From: Crotophaga sulcirostris
Lineage: Eukaryota; Chordata; Aves; Cuculiformes; Crotophagidae
Assembly (NCBI GenBank): GCA_013397455.1
Contig: VYZB01000016.1
Span: 2,443,179-2,507,178, forward strand
Length of the DNA: 64,000 bases
Reading direction: 5' to 3'
Position numbers and translations under genes: made by a program. The notes beneath the pieces were generated by a model. That model saw nothing but the letters and a program-made list of their open reading frames with translations, was not told the DNA's origin and searched no databases. How positions within the stretch are numbered: the first letter of the stretch is position 1; every line of letters starts with the position of its first letter. Shown one piece after another: positions 1-13,020 of the stretch.

Positions 1-48
1 TAAGGAAAAAAAATTAAATGTTTAGTTTATCTACCTAAAGAAAACCTA

Positions 49-88
49 NNNNNNNNNNNNNNNNNNNNNNNNNNNNNNNNNNNNNNNN
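49..88. other. Assembly gap (run of N)
   Basis: Forty unknown bases. The sequence resumes in a TG/TA simple repeat, so the gap probably reflects a microsatellite that did not assemble. Confidence 0.99.
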
Positions 89-130
89 TGTGTGTGTGTA
101 TATAAATATATATATAAAATATAAATATTT
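89..130. repeat. TG/TA microsatellite
   Basis: A run of TG units passes into TATA/ATAAATAT units immediately after the gap. The true repeat may extend into the gap. No coding potential is visible. Confidence 0.85.
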
Positions 131-3100
131 AAATTAAAGGAGGTAATCAGTGTATTTACAACTTTTTAAAGATGTCTAAGGTCAGCTTGAGCGCTTTTGG
201 AACCTACAGTTACACACTCACTGTCAAGTACAGTATTTATAAAGAGAAACAGAGATGGCATTCAGCAGTGCTGTTCTACAGGTAGAACAATGAAGAACAT
301 TTTTGGTATCTTCAATTCTTATATGAAATAGACCTTGTAGTCCAAGGAGGCTGCCCATGAACTGCATGTGTGTGAGAAGCAGTCATTCTTGCCTTACTCT
401 TACGTATGCTGCTGTTAGCATTATAACTGAAGTGCTGTGCAGTTGTAGAATGAACACGTTTCCTCAATAAAAATTTGATTAAAAACATGATTAAATACAA
501 TTGAAATGGTAAAAGATAGCCTATGGAAGCACTTTAAAAGCATGTTAGAGTGTTTAAAATTAGTATGAACTTTGTGACTTTTTATGAACAGTATTTAAAA
601 GCAAAATGTCTTTTCTTATTACTATTGTCAAGATCTGCACATTACTCCTCTTTCCTCCTCTCTCTTTTATGAAAACATCAAATAAAGTAACTTTTTTTTC
701 TCTTCTGATTTTGGGGTTTTTTTTGGAGAAGGTGAGAGGGTGTTCATAATATGCCCTTTCCTGACAGTCCTTCATCACTACGTACTCAGGACTGAGTGAC
801 ACTCTGACTAGGAGAAAGAAGGTTCATCTCAAGCAAAAAAATCGTATATTGTGTCCATGATCCATACAGATGTCATTTGGATTTTAAGATTGCCTCCCAG
901 AATGGTGGGATGACAGGCAGACAAACATCTGCTCTCTAGGGATTTGATTCCTCTGTTCATGCAACTCCCGTGTTTCCTTGGGTGCAAGACACCCTTTGTT
1001 GTAAACACAGGGACACATCCTGTCTGTAAACAGCATACTCAGCCTTCTATTTATAATGGAAACTCTTTTTGTAAGATTTTTTTGAAGAATATCAACAAAC
1101 AGGGAGCTGAACTTAGGAGTTTCCAAAGATAAAGTAGAACTTTTCAGCTTTCAGCTATTGCTTGAAATTTCTCTCAAGTTAACAATAAACAAAAGACATT
1201 ATATTTAATGGTCTCTTGTGAATGAAGTCAGTGATGTCAATATGTTGCACACCTCTGTAACTCTTGCAATAACCTCACAGAAGTGTCTTATTAACAAAGT
1301 GCTAAGTATATCAAAAATTGGTAGAACTATATCTAAACAATACCTCTTTTTTCTTTGGCAAAGATGACAAGATTTGCTGGTTTGGGATTTTCTGAGAGTT
1401 ATAATTTGACTAATGAGAATGAAAATAAAAATAAAATTAAAAATTCAAAGAAAAACACAGAGAACTAACCCGCTCTGTGGCGTATTTTATAATCCTTATT
1501 AAGTATCTGACTGTTTTGTGATGTTTATTCAACCGGAAATATAAAGTTCAGCTTATTTCTGAAAGTCATTGACAGGAATATAAACAGATGTATTTCAGTA
1601 GCACAACTCTTGATCTGTGCTATTCATAAAGACAAGTGGGTTTCCATTTTTTCATACATATTATATGGGATGAATATACTTAGATCTTGTTTGAAACTTA
1701 TTTCATGTTCTCCAGCCTTTCTTTACTCTTATTTATATCTTTACTTTCATTACTTTTGTCAATAATACAATATCTAAGTACAACTATCCTCTGTTATGAA
1801 CTCTTCTCTCCGAAATTCTCACTCCTCTGAATCTCTCACTCTTCTTGATATGATGCAATGTTGGCTCTAAAACAGTGTAACAAAGGATGCCACCTTACTG
1901 AATCTGCAGTGAAAAGTGCAGAGCTGAATGAACACCCTCTCACTAAAAAACAAAGCTGTCATCAATGTCAGTTATTTAGGCAGGGAAGTAGTATGAAAAC
2001 TTACTGTTTTCATAAATAGTCCCAGCAAGCCACATGTTCCTTTTCTTGACCAACAATTTGCTCTGGCTTTTAAACACATCTGTCTAGCTGTGCAATCCCA
2101 ATAGATGTTGAAAAATATTTACATGACACTTGGTGAGATTTGCCACTCTTTGTGTTCATTTTGGTTTGATTTTCATGGCTTGTGCTCTGTACCTCTTCCT
2201 ACATGTTCCCTTCACCTTTTCTGGTGAAGGACAGCTCTGTACATCATACAGTTGGTGCCAGTGATTACTTCTTGTTCCAAGTCTCACACAGAGCAAGGAC
2301 TAAGTTAGCACTGGAACTACTCAACCGGAAGTATGGTTAGAAGGGAAAATACAGTGATACCAATCTCTGACGAGTGTCGTTACTTATTTATGTGCTAGCC
2401 AAAAGAACAATGTTAATTAGCCCTTCTCTTGTTCATGCCTTTTCTTGGTCAGACAAAGCTGATTTCATGTGGGACCTAAAGTGAGTGGAAAAGAAAAAGT
2501 CCAACAGAGTTTATGGAGAATTGCCTCAAACGTGAAGAAGAATAGCTGAAATGGATTTTACTTGTCACTGAAGAAGTGTTGCAGATTGTTAACATACCAT
2601 GTCTTTCCTTCTACAAGCACAGGAAAATGATTTTTTTTTTAATATGTGAAGAAATAGAGATTTCTTTGAGATTCAGATTAATAATTTATTTCTAATCTTA
2701 TCAAATAATTAAGTTAAGAATGGATGTCTCACATTTTAAGTTAAAATCTTGAGATTTATGGAAAGTAAAGCATAATTCAATGTTTAAGAAATATATCATT
2801 AAAAGGCAATTTCGTTGGTCTTATGATCTCTTCAATCTTAAAATAGAGGATTTCAGCTATTGAATAATTCTCTAACCAGTGGAAAAAAGCTTAAAGATAT
2901 TCTGAGATTTTGATAGCTCACTTAGAAAGTTCATTGTTTCAGGTTTTTATAACTTTGAAAACTCTGAGATGGTTGTGGGGTTTTTGTTGTTCTTATGGTT
3001 TCGGCTTAGTAGAAACAAGTAATAGGCATTTTCTTAATTATTTCAAAACTGAGAAGCTGCTTCTTACCTCTAAGTTCTTTCCATTATTGAGCAGTCAATA

Positions 3101-5009
3101 TTTCACCCCTCCTTGCATTTGTTGTTTCAGAAAGGACATATTCCTTTTGGGGTGATATCAGATTTCAGAAACTCCGAATCTCCAGTAGAATTGTCTCTTG
3201 CTAATTTTGAGTCTGCATGCAAATAGATCACTGGACCAGTAGTTCATGAATTGCTCCCCTAACTTTCAAGAACAATTCAAAGTTTTGAAGTGTAACCCCT
3301 GAGATCATGAAAGTTTTAGAAGCATCTCCACCATTAATCTTCAATGAGGCCTCATGTTCCTTAATTCCTTTTGTGTTTCTGACAATTTTCCTTTAAAAAT
3401 TTTCATTTATCTACCATGCTGTAGTATATTATACTTTTTATATTGTACAGCAAGTTCCTTCATTCAACATGACACCAAAATTAAGTTAATTCATGCAGAC
3501 ACAGACAAAAGCATTTAGACATAAAAATACAGGTTCCTGTCTTTCATTGTGTACTTCTGAGGATACATATTCAGATTTTGCAGTTCAGGTTTCATTTTTG
3601 TTTACAGAGAGAGAACTTCACACTGAGTGCTTAAACTGCAAGATCATTACAGCACTGCAGGGCTATTGCAGAGGTTTATTTTTCCACTCTCAAGTCTCCT
3701 TAATCCCATTCTTGAGTATAAACACTTCCATAATCCCTTACTTTCAAGCAAATATTTCATTATTTCAGTAATCTTCATTGTGAGTGGACAATGCATAAAC
3801 AATATTCCTTTAGACTGGCTACCAAGAATTGTTCATGCCCAGCCGCTGCCCCTGCTCTTCCATGATCTTTATTTCCCAAAGTGCCAGGAACTAAAAAACA
3901 ACTGAGAATCATCTTGGGGTATTTTTTCAGTTTTTATTTATGAGAAGACACTTGAAATACACAAGGAATTGCAGTGTTGAAGAGACATTTTTTATTCATG
4001 CAGAAAGGGCCCTGAAAAAGTACAACTGCAGAAAATGACAGAATAAAGCTTAGTTCTTAAAAGTGCCACATCTAAGACTCTCATTTTCAAATGCTGTTGT
4101 GAGTTTTTGAATCAATATACAATTTTTGAACTTGCTTTTAGCTGAAAGGTATTTAAAAGATCCTCTTTTCAATCAGTATCCTACAAAGGTAGAAGTGTTT
4201 ATTCTTAGCGTGCATTGTTATATTTTATGAACAGGAGCCCAATTTTAAAATTTGAATGAAAGGCAAAGCCTTGTCTTTTGGCACTTGTACAATAGATGCT
4301 TGCAGAAAACTCAGAGGATGGCCTTTCTAATGTTAAAACACAAAATTGGCTGTCCTGAGTCACACAAAGAAAGCCATTCTGTGTGGTTCTCACTACATCA
4401 GGTGGATACTAGGAAAGCTCTATTACTTTTTGTTCTTTGAGAACCAAGATGCTTTTTTTCCAAGTATGTCTTCAACTTTGTGCACTATCCCAAGCAACAC
4501 TGAAATTAAACTTATATTCTATTTCTGGAAGCTCTCAGATCTGAGAAAGTAACCCTTCAATGCTTTTTGCCAACCAGTTGATTTCTAATTAAAACTGGAT
4601 AATTTTTTGTATGTTTTGTATCACCAGGTGAGAAAATACAGGTAGATGAAGCAAAGATGACTCAATATTAGAGAGCTCCTTCCTTAATTTCAAGTATATT
4701 TCATCATTGTGACATTTTCCAAACTGTTCTCAAATGTTCTCACCTGATTCCATTTTTTTTTCCCATAAAAAAGAAGCACTCTAATGTCATTTATGATTCT
4801 TTCACTTTTGTGTTTTGCTTTCTTTGGTCAAATGAACTCATCAACTGATACAGAATTTTCATTCATATAAGAAAAACATTTGTACATAAATATTTTGAAC
4901 AGTGTTTTAAGGTGATGCAACATAAAGATCATGTTTTAGAAAAAACAGAATTTCAACTAGCCAACTGAGTGAAAGACAATAAAAAATATTTCTTCAAATA
5001 TATTAACAA
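131..5009. other. AT-rich non-coding stretch
   Basis: No recognisable gene or repeat family is visible over about 4.9 kb. Open frames here reach at most about 92 codons on either strand, with no clear splice context or recognisable domain, which fits chance in AT-rich DNA. A slightly less AT-rich patch at 3780-3900 has no recognisable content. Confidence 0.6.
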
Positions 5010-6099
5010 CAACAGGAGGATCAAGGAGAATTTCTCCCCTTTACTGGATGTAGGGGGAACAGTAGTGAAGAAGAGTAAGGCTGAGGTACTTAATGCATTC
5101 TTTGCCTTGGTCTTTAACAGAAATGTAAGGTGTTCTCTAGATACTTAGCCTCCTGAGCCAGAAGACAGTGAGAGTGAAACCCCAACTATCCAAGAGGATT
5201 TGGTTAGAGACCTCCTCAGCCAATTAGACACACACAAGTCTATGGGACCAGATGGGATCCATCCAGGGGTATTAAGGGAGCTGGCAGAGGTCCTCGCCAA
5301 ACCCGTTTTCCTCATCTACCAGCAGTTCTGGCTGACTAGGGAGGTGCCACTTGACTGGAAACCGGCAAATGTTACACCCATTTGCAACGAGGGTAAGAGG
5401 GAGGATCCAGGGAACTACAGGTCTGTCAGTCTGACCCTGATACCAGATAAGGTCATGGAGCAAATTATCTTGAGTGTTATCATACAGCACGCACAGGGCA
5501 ATCATGTGATCAGGCCAAGTCAACATGGGTTTATGAAAGGCAGGTCCTGCCAGACCAGCCTGATCTCCTTCTATGACAAGGTTACCTGCTTAATGGACAA
5601 GGCAAAGGCTGTGGATGTGGTGTACTTGGACTTTGGTAAAACCTTTGACACCGTTTCTCACAGTATTCTGCTTGAGAAGCTGGCTGCCATTGGCCTGGAC
5701 TGGCACACCCTCTGCTGGGTAAAAAACTGTCTGGATGGCCGGGCCCAAAGGGTGGTGGTAAATGGTGTTAAATCCAGTTGGAGGCTGGTCACAAGTGGTG
5801 TTCCCCAGGGTTTGGTGCTGGGTCCAGTTCTGTTCAATGGCCGCAAGCTGTACCAGGGGAGGTTCAGACTAGACATTAGGAAAAATTTCTTTACTGGAAG
5901 TGTGGTTAGGAATTGGAACATGCTGCCCAGGGAGGCTATTGAGTCACCATCCCTGGAGGAGGTGTTTAAAATATGGGCAGATGACTTTCTCAGGGATATG
6001 GTTTAGTAGTGGACAGGTATGTTTGGACCTGATGATCCCAAAGGTCTTTTCCAACGAGATGATCCTATGATTCTATGGTTCTATAATTCTATGATTCTA
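5010..6099 (+). mobile_element. CR1 LINE fragment, 5'-truncated, internally deleted
   Basis: This is a copy of the avian CR1 non-LTR retrotransposon. Upstream of the open frame the sequence still encodes the CR1 segment before the reverse transcriptase (KAEVLNAFFALVF). The 3' end has the usual CR1 finish, a gatgatcccaaaggtctttt stretch followed by attctatg-type repeats at 6063-6099. The element is far shorter than a full CR1 of about 4.5 kb. About the middle third of the reverse-transcriptase ORF is absent (join near 5838). It has no intact promoter or first ORF, so it is a dead copy. Confidence 0.95.
5152..6006 (+). pseudogene. CR1 reverse transcriptase remnant, in-frame internal deletion
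   Basis: The frame is open for about 285 codons, from just after a TAG to a TAG at 6006. It has no natural CR1 start, because the 5' part of the element is missing. Seen in order: [16 protein letters not shown] and [10 protein letters not shown] (early RT motifs), then [13 protein letters not shown] (motif A, with the catalytic Asp present but Ser-Ala replaced by Gly-Thr), then [15 protein letters not shown] (motif B). The text then jumps directly to [18 protein letters not shown] and the C-terminal [20 protein letters not shown]. Motif C, the FADD that carries the second catalytic Asp pair, and everything up to the C-terminal domain are missing, so no polymerase activity is expected. The frame continues across the join, which suggests the deletion is recent or was present in the source copy. 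Confidence 0.9.
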
Positions 6100-9000
6100 A
6101 GGATGTAAGTAGAAAAATCAGAAGGAAGGTAAGTTGTTGGTAAAACACTGTATTTCACTATATTGTTCCTTACAGCAAGCTTGGGCTATTAGATTTATTT
6201 ACTATGTTGCCTTTCTATGTTTTGCAGCACTTCATTCCACCACATCAGTAAGTTTGTACTGTCATTTCGCTCTAGTCAAGCACTTAAAGTGCAGTACTGC
6301 TGCAAGACACACTGCTTTCTGGTGATGAGTTTTATAAAGGAGTCTTACAAGCCTCTGTGATAGCATTTATCTTTGGACCTTGAGTATAAGACTAAAAAGA
6401 ATTGATATGTTATGTCTTGTTAAGTCTGATTCTGTCAACATGTGGCTTTGTGTGGCCCAAAGTGATGTGATGCGAGCTGTAATGCATCTAAGGGACAAAA
6501 TTTCTTCTGCATTCTGAATAATGACAGAAACTTTTGCTGCAAAATTCATGTTACATAATGTTACATATGTAATAGAAAAGCATTTGTAGAAGAATTGCAG
6601 TGCCTAGATATGGGCAGGGTGATGTGGATACAAGCAAAGGGGGAGAAATCTGTGCTACTTCTCTGAAACATACAGTAATTTGAAAGGAAGACATAAGATA
6701 ATGAGCATCTAGCATCCCTAGCAAATTCTAATATATGAGAGATGATACTTCTAAAAGCATCTTGTTGAGAGTTTACAAGTTAACAATGAAAGAAAGATTA
6801 CAAAAGGTTTTAGGATTTTAGCTGCAAAACAAGCTTGTAAACTGATTCAATGGAAAGCAGGCATCTGTGGGTAAGAAAAACAATTCTCTTGTGTGTGTTT
6901 GTGTGTACAAGAGAGAAATAGGGGTGGGGTGAGACAGACAACTGCATGGGTAGTGGCTCAGACACCTATGATTTCAAACTGTACTGCACAAGAGGCATAC
7001 GTTTTAGGTATTTAAGGTACTCACTAGTCCTGGATGCCATATGTACAGGAAATCTGTTGAGAAGAGTCACTGATAGACATCTAGCTTCCTAAAGCAATTT
7101 CAGATGCCTGAATCAGAAGACATATCTAGACTTTGTTTCCTCTTTTCATTTCCTCATCTCTGAAATAAGCACAATAATACCTTACTACCTCACAGAGATG
7201 TGATGAAACGAACATTTGAAAGAAACCCAAATATCTCAGAAATTAAAACTGTATGGGTAACAAGATATGTTTATCATGCAAAATGTATTTTAAACATCAA
7301 AAGGCAGCAGTAAATCTTTTACACAGATTAGGAGGCTTATTTGAAAATCTTTGCTATAAAAAGATGGTTTATTGTGGAATACATTGAGTGCTGATGACGG
7401 CTGCTACCAAGAAAATCTTTGATCCAAAATCAATCACAGTTGCATTAATGCCATCAGGTGTTCCAGATACAGTGTTTCAGGCACAGTGCAAGTGTCCTTT
7501 GAACCAAAAAAGGAACCAGCTAAGAGTCTGGGTATATGGCAGATCAGTGGTAAACAGGAGAATATGCCTATTGGAAAAGACCCGTGGTAGGAGATGAAAA
7601 GAGAAGGTTTAGGGAAGGAGTCATGATTAAGTCCTGAGAGGAAGTGTTAAAATGGGACTTTTAGGAAACAAAGATGAAGAGAGATGAAGTAATATTTTTT
7701 GGGTGTTGTGAAGGAGACCTGCAAATCTTTTTGCTTCTACTAAATAGCATAAATTATTTTACTGTATATTTTATCATAAATACAATCAGTAGTAAACTTG
7801 ATATAATTTACTGATTTCTCCTAACAGTAACAATCCTTCTTGGAGGGAAGATACACACCTCTGGTGACTTTCTAGATGCATAAATGTAATTCTATTTAAT
7901 TAGACTATATAATTTCCATTTTAGATTACAGAAAACAACAAATTACAAAAAAAAAAAAATAACTGTAGTGAGAGTTATCTTCCTACAAGCCTGAGGAGCG
8001 TAAGGAATGATGGTATTTAATTGGAAAGAACTTATGTCAAAGGTCAACGCATTTTCATACATTTTGAAAAATCTTCAGTCACCTCCAGCTACTTATCCTT
8101 GTGAAGAATTGAGCTGTATGAACAATCTGTTAATTTTTTCACTCTAGGTAAAACCTTTTTCCATAACTGTAAATGGGCTAGAAGGTAGTACCTATCGGCA
8201 TACAAGGTAGACTATTGAAAATATTTTCTTACAGAATACATTATGCATCTGTACTACAACAATTAGAATTTTATATCAAAAATATGACAAAGACATTTAT
8301 AAGTGGTATATCAGGAGAGGATGAAATTTACCATTCTTGTTTCTAGATAAATAAATATGGTCTTCCTTATACTGGTGGTATAAAGTCAACCAGATCTCTT
8401 CCACCTTTTATGTTAAATATAATGATATATGGAACTTATCTTCAGTATTCTTCTCCTCTTCCTCCCACCCCATCAGATATGAAGCATATACACTATTTGC
8501 GCTCCTTATTTCATTCTTGCAAAGACTTTTGAGTGTCAGGTTGATGAATTAGTCTTCTTTTTTTGTTTTTTTTTTTTTTAACTACTTAATGTTTCTCTAG
8601 GTCACTCTTTTTCTGGTCAGCTCCCATTTCATTACCCAAGACAGAAGTTATTCTTAAAGTATGTTGTTCTAAAGTAATTTTTAACCATTTTTAAAGCATA
8701 ACATAGATGTACCCAGTGTGATACTCAATACATTTTCTATGTACTTAATAAATATCAACCGGCATGTTCACATAATGCCTTTTTGTGATTCAAGTAAGCA
8801 TTAATATGTAATTAATAAGTAGTTCACATAATTATAAATTATAAATGGAGAAAAATGGGAAACCAATGCAAATATTGTCACGTTACAGATAGACTTGTTT
8901 TAAATTTCCATCTCTTTTTGCAGTCTAGGGTACCTGACTGATTAATTCTGTTGAATTCTTCACTCTATTACCTTCTCTAAAGTGTTTTCTTTTCTGACGC

Positions 9001-12000
9001 ATTTTTTTTCTTTATTTCAGCAGAATTATACCAATCAGTTCTGCTCAAGGCAGCATAAATTTCAAGTTTCAGGGATATAAGTGAAAGCAGAATTGAAGCT
9101 TCGGATTCACAGAAAATACATATTGTGCTTGTATTCTTCTGTTCTGTTGAGAGGGCTAGATGTTCCTATCAAAGAGACTTACTCTTCTGGTCATTGTATA
9201 TGTTAAAAAAGACAAGGCACAACATTTCATTACAGGTACAGTATTGAACTGAGATAATTTTAAGGAGCAACAGCAGGTATATGTTTCCCACAGTATCTAG
9301 GCAAACAGAAAAACACTCTTGTCAGGCTTTTTCTCTTGTATTTCATGTTCATATTCAGCACCATCAGTATTTCATTTATGACCACCATTCATCAATGTAC
9401 TCCCACAGTTATTTTATATGCACTTCATTTATGTTTGCCATGACTTTTATTTAGGAACATTACTAAGAACATTTTTATAAACTCTGTACAGGTCATTATT
9501 CATCTTTGTTATATGAATGGTTTACTAGTTACTTGGCAGCCTATATGTGATTTATCAGATGAGGGCTTTGATGCCTAGAACACCAGTTTTTCAAACTTGT
9601 CTGAAGTGGAAGTGGTCTTGAGGCTGTGATATATATCAATTTGAGTATTGTTTTGTAAATATTTTCTTGCTTTATATAGGGAGAGCTGTATGCCCCTCCT
9701 GAGTGTAAATACTTGGGGGAAAGGGTTTGTGTTAGTCATTAAATAGGACAAATATATCAGTATTATTGAACACAAAATCAGTGACTTGATTTAAAAAAAC
9801 AGGCTTGAGGCTTTCTTTTCAAGCTGAGTGTTTGGAGACTGAATAGATTTTTATTTATTTCATTTTTTCATACTATTTCTTGTCTCTGCAAACGGTGATT
9901 CTTTGCATATTTGCATTCCTGTCTTCAATTTTTGTATGCGTAGATGAATTATATACAAAGAGTTTTCACTGATAAAAGGATACTTGTTAACAGGATATAC
10001 GCTGTGTGCTAGAAATTATTGCTTTTGTAGTGTATACTTCCAAGTTAATCGAAGTATGTGCATCCCTTTGCCTATTTTTCCTTTACTTCCCTGTTGTTAT
10101 AACAATCTCGATGCTGGGCAATAATGATAATTAAGCTGATTACCAAATGTTAATACAAGATAATACTCTGTCTCATACACCTAAATAGTGAATTTTTTTC
10201 ATTCTTTTTCTACTCCCCTAGTTCTTTCATCTTTCTATCTTTTTCCTTCTGTTCAAGGGTATCTCACTTCTCATGGAAACATGTTCTGCATGGATTTTAG
10301 ATAGTCTATCATGGTGATGTGTTCTCACTGCTCAACCTTTTCCATCAGGTTACCCTTCTAAGACCTTATTTTAACTTGTATTTATTTTATGAAAAGCTTT
10401 TATTTTTTAAAATTTGGAGGGGGAGGGTAGGTGTTTAGTTTTTTGGTTTGGTTTTTGTTTTTTTCCTCCAGAGCCCTGGAATATTCTTTAGTAGATAGAC
10501 TTGATAAAATGCCAAAAATATCTTTTACTTTTCATGTGGTCTTGTGTAATACAGCAACATAAACACTATTTCAATGCTTAATTTGTTATGCTTTCTTTCA
10601 ATAAAAAATTTGAAATATTTTGAGTATGGTTTACTTTCTTGCTTGGTTGGACCTAAAAACAGGACTTCTTGTGTTCAAATTCACACTATACTGCTTATTT
10701 TCTAACCTGACTTTCAGACCAGAATTCTGCCTTGAAAATCTTGCAGAGCTCAATTTTTCAAACCAGGTATTAATGTTATGGAAAGAATCAGGTTTGTGCT
10801 CATCTGTCTGTTACAGTGGCATCTCAAGTTGTTTTATAATCTTCTGCAGTAGCTCATAAAATTTTGGTACATCTCATTTTCTTCCATATTTGGTTTGTCA
10901 TTTGGTTTTGGGTAGTAAATACTTTCCCTAAGCTATCTCAACCTTTCTCTATCTCTATCTAAATGTTTTATCCACCTCACTGTATCAACTTAGTCCTTTG
11001 AAAATGAATTCCACCATTTTATTTTTTTATAAACATGTCAGAAAGCTCATCTGTGAAATGAATAGTGCAGAGGTATTAATAGCTAATCCTTGAAATCTGA
11101 GCAAGCATAGTTGAAGGAGGGCTCAATTTACTATTTTTCATGTCCCATTCCATTAGCCCTTCAGTTGTTGAGGTGGATCAGGAGGACATCTTAGAGTGCG
11201 CTGTGATGCTATCTTTATCCCTTTTTCATGGAGTTATCAGTATTGAGCTTTTCTTGGAATATTGTCAAATTATGATATTCCAAACTAGTCCTTCATGCTT
11301 ACTTCTCACATGGAGTTTTCAAAAACATGTAATTGTACAGACAACCTCCTTCAGCAGTTTTGTAATAATGTCTGTGATTAACTATTATTACTTAATTTTC
11401 TACTTAAAGTTCTTAAATTTTCTACTTCTCAGTTCTACAGAGTAAGCTAACAGTTCTTTTTTTCTGGAAAGTAAGTACTTTTGATATCAGTAAATATAAT
11501 GTGTTTGGATGTTGATTTCATTTTAGAGTATTTCTTTGACTCTTACTTCAGAAGCATTACAATGTAGCACTAGTCCTCTGCTGAGTGTTGTTATAGTGCT
11601 TAGTCTAAGTGCTTCGTTTTATAGTTTTGAGTTGTAACTTTATTTGTTGGATCTCTTCCTACAATGATAGCTCACACTGAGAACAAGGATTTACAGTATT
11701 GTGAGAAGTGGCTACAGGTTCTGAAAGGTGACATGGCCGTCACTGTGCATGTAATACACAAACTTCAGAAAAAGCAGAAAGGTGTGAAATAATTGGTACG
11801 AACCCAGGTTGTCATGTCTCTCACACCTGCAAGGCATTAGCAAGACTTAGGAGCACTTTGAAAGGGACAAGCCCAGATCAACAGGAGACAGTGCTCCAAG
11901 GAATTTAGGTTTTGCTTCCCAGATATTTGAACATGTGATAGAAAAAGACAGACATGCTACTCCAACTCCTGTCAGAGTTCCCTGAGGGGAAAGTTTCAAG

Positions 12001-12471
12001 ACTCATATGTAAGGGCACTTTTGCCTTACAAAAAAGGACTACAGCTTATTAAGATGCAAAAAGAAGGAAAATACACTAATCTTTGAGGATTTCCTTTATT
12101 TTATATATTTTTTTTTCAATTTTCTCTTCTGTTCTTAGGATTCCAGAAAAGTTCAGTAGGTTCCTTTCTCACAGTTCTGATAATGGATCAAATTCATACA
12201 ATAAGAGCTTATCTTCTTAACTGTTTTATATCTGAAATCCAATATCACATCTGCTGTCATGGAGGGGCTAAACACATGAAAAAATCCTTTGCCTTTTTCT
12301 TATCCACAGCATTTTCTTAGATGCATAAATACAATATGGGAGGGTCCCCTCAAACAAAACACTTTCACTACCCCTCCTCTTCTCTTCACAAAGGAGTGTC
12401 TATGTCCTGTGGCTCTTGAACTAGCAATATGCCAGTGTGTGGGATCACGAAGAACCTGGATTTTGGATTTA
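6100..12471. other. AT-rich non-coding stretch
   Basis: No gene is recognised over 6.4 kb. A short TG run lies at about 6891-6907 and a T-rich run near 8560-8580. A 69-codon + strand frame at 7388-7597 looks mildly protein-like (it includes SITVALMPSGVPDTVFQ) but has no clear splice edges or family match. Confidence 0.6.
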
Positions 12472-13020
12472 TGGAATCACAGAATTACAGAACCATTTAG
12501 TTGAAAAAGACCTTTAAGATCAAGTCCAAACATAAACCAAACACTGCCAAGTCCACCACTAAGCCTTGTCTCTAAGCTACACATATGCATGTTTTTTAAA
12601 TAACTCCAGGAGTGGTAACTCAACCACTTTCCTGAGCAGCCTATTCCAATTCTTGACTAATCTTTCAGTGAAGAAATATTTCCTAATATCTAGTCTAAAC
12701 CTTCCCTAGTGCAACTTGAGGCCATTGTCTCTAATCCTATCACTTAGGAGAAGAGACCAACACCCACATCTCTACAACCTCCTTTCAGGTAGTTGATGAG
12801 AGTGATAAGATCTCTCTTCAACATCCTTTTCTCCAGAATAAACAGCCACAGTTCTCTCAGTCCCTTGCCATAAGATTTGTGCTCTAGACTCTTCACTAGC
12901 TCTGTTGTCCTGCTCTACATATGCTCTAGTGACTCAGTGTCTTTCTTGGAGTGAGTGGTCCAAAACTGAACACAGTATTCAAGGTGTGGCCTCACCAGTG
13001 TACAGGGACCATTTACCTAC
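12472..13020 (-). mobile_element. CR1 LINE 3' fragment (old)
   Basis: Read on the minus strand this is the 3' terminal part of CR1. On the + strand it starts with the reversed tail (atggaatcacagaattacag). It then passes through the segments for the C-terminal domain (cctaatatctagtctaaacc; ctacaacctcctttcaggta) and ends near the vehicle of the TLEYCVQFW motif (cacagtattcaaggtgtggc). Several frameshifts and stops are present and no long frame survives, which indicates an old copy. The 5' boundary near 13020 is approximate. Confidence 0.88.

Noticed and set aside
3493..3905. Overlapping 92-codon + strand frames
   Set aside because: Two different frames overlap the same region with no codon-like pattern or splice edges.
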